The position numbers and the translations under genes were made by a program. DNA of 13,087 nucleotides from CAYZPE01 sp046050145 (lineage in GTDB: Bacteria > Patescibacteriota > Minisyncoccia > Phycocordibacterales > CAYZPE01), in contig JBJOQC010000014.1 of NCBI GenBank assembly GCA_046050145.1, positions 1-13,087 on the forward strand, read 5' to 3'. This document shows positions 12,546-13,087 of this stretch, piece after piece. Each line of letters starts with the position of its first letter. Within the stretch, counting starts at the first letter, position 1. The notes under the pieces were generated by a model. It made no database searches, was not told where the DNA came from, and was given only the letters and a program-made list of their open reading frames with translations.

Positions 12546-12554
12546 ATCATACCA
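12546..12554 (-). promoter_or_regulatory. Extended -10 promoter of the DUF5671 gene
   Basis: On the minus strand TGGTATGAT (TGn plus TATGAT) ends 9 nt before the ATG at 12536, downstream of the terminator hairpin. There is no good -35. The mRNA would start within about 3 nt of the ATG and be nearly leaderless. The 10-bp palindrome ATAGCGCTAT (12538-12547) sits between the box and the start codon. Confidence 0.4.
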
Positions 12555-12566
12555 CATAGATCCATT

Positions 12567-12598
12567 AAAAAACCGCCCGAGCAAAAGCGAGGGCGGTT
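12567..12598 (-). terminator. Terminator after the M23 gene and candidate small RNA
   Basis: On the minus strand AACCGCCC (12591-12598) pairs with GGGCGGTT (12571-12578) around a 12-nt loop with a short inner GC pairing, followed by a run of T ending at 12567. It lies 31 nt before the DUF5671 start. Confidence 0.85.
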
Positions 12599-12606
12599 CG
12601 TTATTT

Positions 12607-12645
12607 AAAAGGGTCCCGGCTAGGGAGGCGTCTAGCGCGGGACCC
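12607..12645 (-). terminator. Very GC-rich long hairpin with short T tail
   Basis: On the minus strand GGGTCCCG (12638-12645) pairs with CGGGACCC (12611-12618) and GCTAG (12632-12636) pairs with CTAGC (12619-12623), leaving one bulged C and the loop ACGCCTCC. Four T follow (12607-12610), then AAAT. The tail is short for a terminator, so it may be a structured RNA element rather than, or as well as, a first terminator. Confidence 0.7.
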
Positions 12646-12675
12646 CGTCCAGGCAATACAAGTTGATCTGTTAAT

Positions 12676-12704
12676 ACTATAGCACATTTACTTAAACAAC
12701 ACAA
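12676..12704 (-). promoter_or_regulatory. Possible promoter of the candidate small RNA
   Basis: On the minus strand TTGTGT (12699-12704) is followed after 17 bases by TATAGT (12676-12681), with TGC just before it, an extended -10. It overlaps the last codons and stop of the M23 gene. The predicted start is near 12669. Confidence 0.45.
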
Positions 12705-13087
12705 GAAACGTCTCTGGATCTATCGAAACACCATCAATCTTAATACTTAAATGTAAATGAGGTCCGCCAGAAAAACCTGTATCACCACTTTTTCCAATGA
12801 TCTGCGTCGGGAGAGCTAGTTGCCCTACTACCACATGTATTTTTGAAAGATGGAGATAAAGCGAAGTGATACCAAGCCCATGATCAACTATAACCGCCTT
12901 TCCGTAGGTGGGTAGTGTCCCCGCAAATCGAACTACCCCACGATTAATTGGATACACATCAGTACCAATACTCGCTCGAAAATCTGTCCCTCTGTGTGTT
13001 ACTGAATACACACCTGTCTCTCTTACCGTCCCGTACAAATCTGTAACAACAGGGTTAAGCACTGGTTGTCTAAATTCTTTTGTCCAA
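12688..13087 (-). CDS. M23 (LytM-type) metallopeptidase, C-terminal catalytic part
   Basis: M23 peptidases are zinc enzymes outside the cytoplasmic membrane that cut peptide cross-links of peptidoglycan. The frame is open through the right edge of the window: the codons before 13062 read WTKEFRQP without a start, so the N-terminus is missing and the GTG at 13062 is not the real start. Numbered from the first visible residue, the catalytic set is H31 and D35 (HRGTDF), H79 (LYLHLS) and H110/H112 (GPHLHLS). H31, D35 and H112 are the expected zinc ligands and H79 and H110 the catalytic histidines, so the enzyme looks active. GTDVYPINRGVVRFAG and YGKAVIVDHG also fit the family. The domain ends soon after at IDPETFLVLFK, the usual end. 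With mltG it is the second wall-remodelling enzyme of the window. Two hairpins follow its stop. Confidence 0.92.
   Translation of the reverse strand, partial: WTKEFRQPVLNPVVTDLYGTVRETGVYSVTHRGTDFRASIGTDVYPINRGVVRFAGTLPTYGKAVIVDHGLGITSLYLHLSKIHVVVGQLALPTQIIGKSGDTGFSGGPHLHLSIKIDGVSIDPETFLVLFK

Larger units (their letters stand above)
12567..12669 (-). ncRNA. Candidate small RNA of about 100 nt with anti-Shine-Dalgarno loop
   Basis: A promoter-like pair (12676-12704) sits at the end of the M23 gene and two GC-rich hairpins follow. The first is a 13-bp stem with one bulged base and the 8-nt loop ACGCCUCC; its CCUCC complements the GGAGG of ribosome binding sites. The second is the U-tailed terminator at 12567-12598. 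No ORF of note lies inside. It could instead be only a tandem terminator of the M23 gene. C-rich loops of this kind are known in small RNAs of Gram-positive bacteria (RsaE type), which bind mRNA ribosome sites; the similarity here is in the motif only. Confidence 0.4.

Noticed and set aside
12600..12670. tRNA or riboswitch in the GC-rich segment
   Set aside because: No cloverleaf, anticodon arm or CCA end can be drawn, and no known riboswitch core was recognised; the long stem with U tails fits a small RNA or terminators better.
12537..12704. N-terminal extension of the DUF5671 protein through the hairpins
   Set aside because: The frame is open only by chance: it reads through two hairpins, a terminator and the end of the M23 gene; the family begins near the ATG at 12536.

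Overview
The window looks like chromosome of a streamlined, AT-rich bacterium, most likely a member of the Candidate Phyla Radiation (Patescibacteria, Parcubacteria/Paceibacteria side). This rests on family recognition from memory, not on a search. The pointers are a DUF5671 membrane protein, a DUF8128-like envelope protein ending in a 'TTEELATLWHFPG' type motif, a sigma-region-4/HARE-HTH hybrid, a LeuRS with a Nudix domain inside its editing domain, short intergenic gaps and many genes without a clear Shine-Dalgarno (SD). No tRNA, rRNA, CRISPR array, transposase or integrase was seen.

Left part (1-7991), almost all on the minus strand. In transcription order: leuS (tRNA-Leu charging, with Nudix insert), a sigma4/HARE-HTH regulator, a terminator, a DUF8128-like membrane-anchored protein, mltG (3 nt downstream, probably coupled), mnmA (tRNA U34 thiolation) and the start of an unidentified gene that leaves the window at base 1. 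Between mltG and mnmA a small plus-strand unit is embedded: a near-consensus promoter, a 38-codon ORF and a strong terminator.

Middle part (8051-11543). A divergent pair is boxed in by terminators: on the minus strand an SF2 helicase with four tandem C-terminal repeats resembling the phage-integrase repeat unit (INT_rpt), and on the plus strand a complete but divergent sigma-70 factor with a region 1.1-like N-terminus. The pair shares a 166-bp promoter region with inverted repeats, and it is visibly richer in G+C than leuS. It is the best candidate here for an acquired two-gene module.

Right part (11558-13087), minus strand. A partial M23 (LytM) peptidase enters from the right edge. It is followed by two tandem GC-rich hairpins with their own promoter, a candidate small RNA of about 100 nt whose first loop carries an anti-SD CCUCC. 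Then comes a DUF5671 five-helix membrane protein with a pilin-like soluble tail.

Together the recognised genes serve translation (leuS, mnmA), cell-wall remodelling and envelope machinery (mltG, M23 peptidase, DUF8128-like, DUF5671) and transcription control (sigma4/HARE, the sigma-70 factor). The least expected items are the LeuRS-Nudix fusion, the helicase-repeat/sigma module, the candidate anti-SD RNA and the small plus-strand unit.
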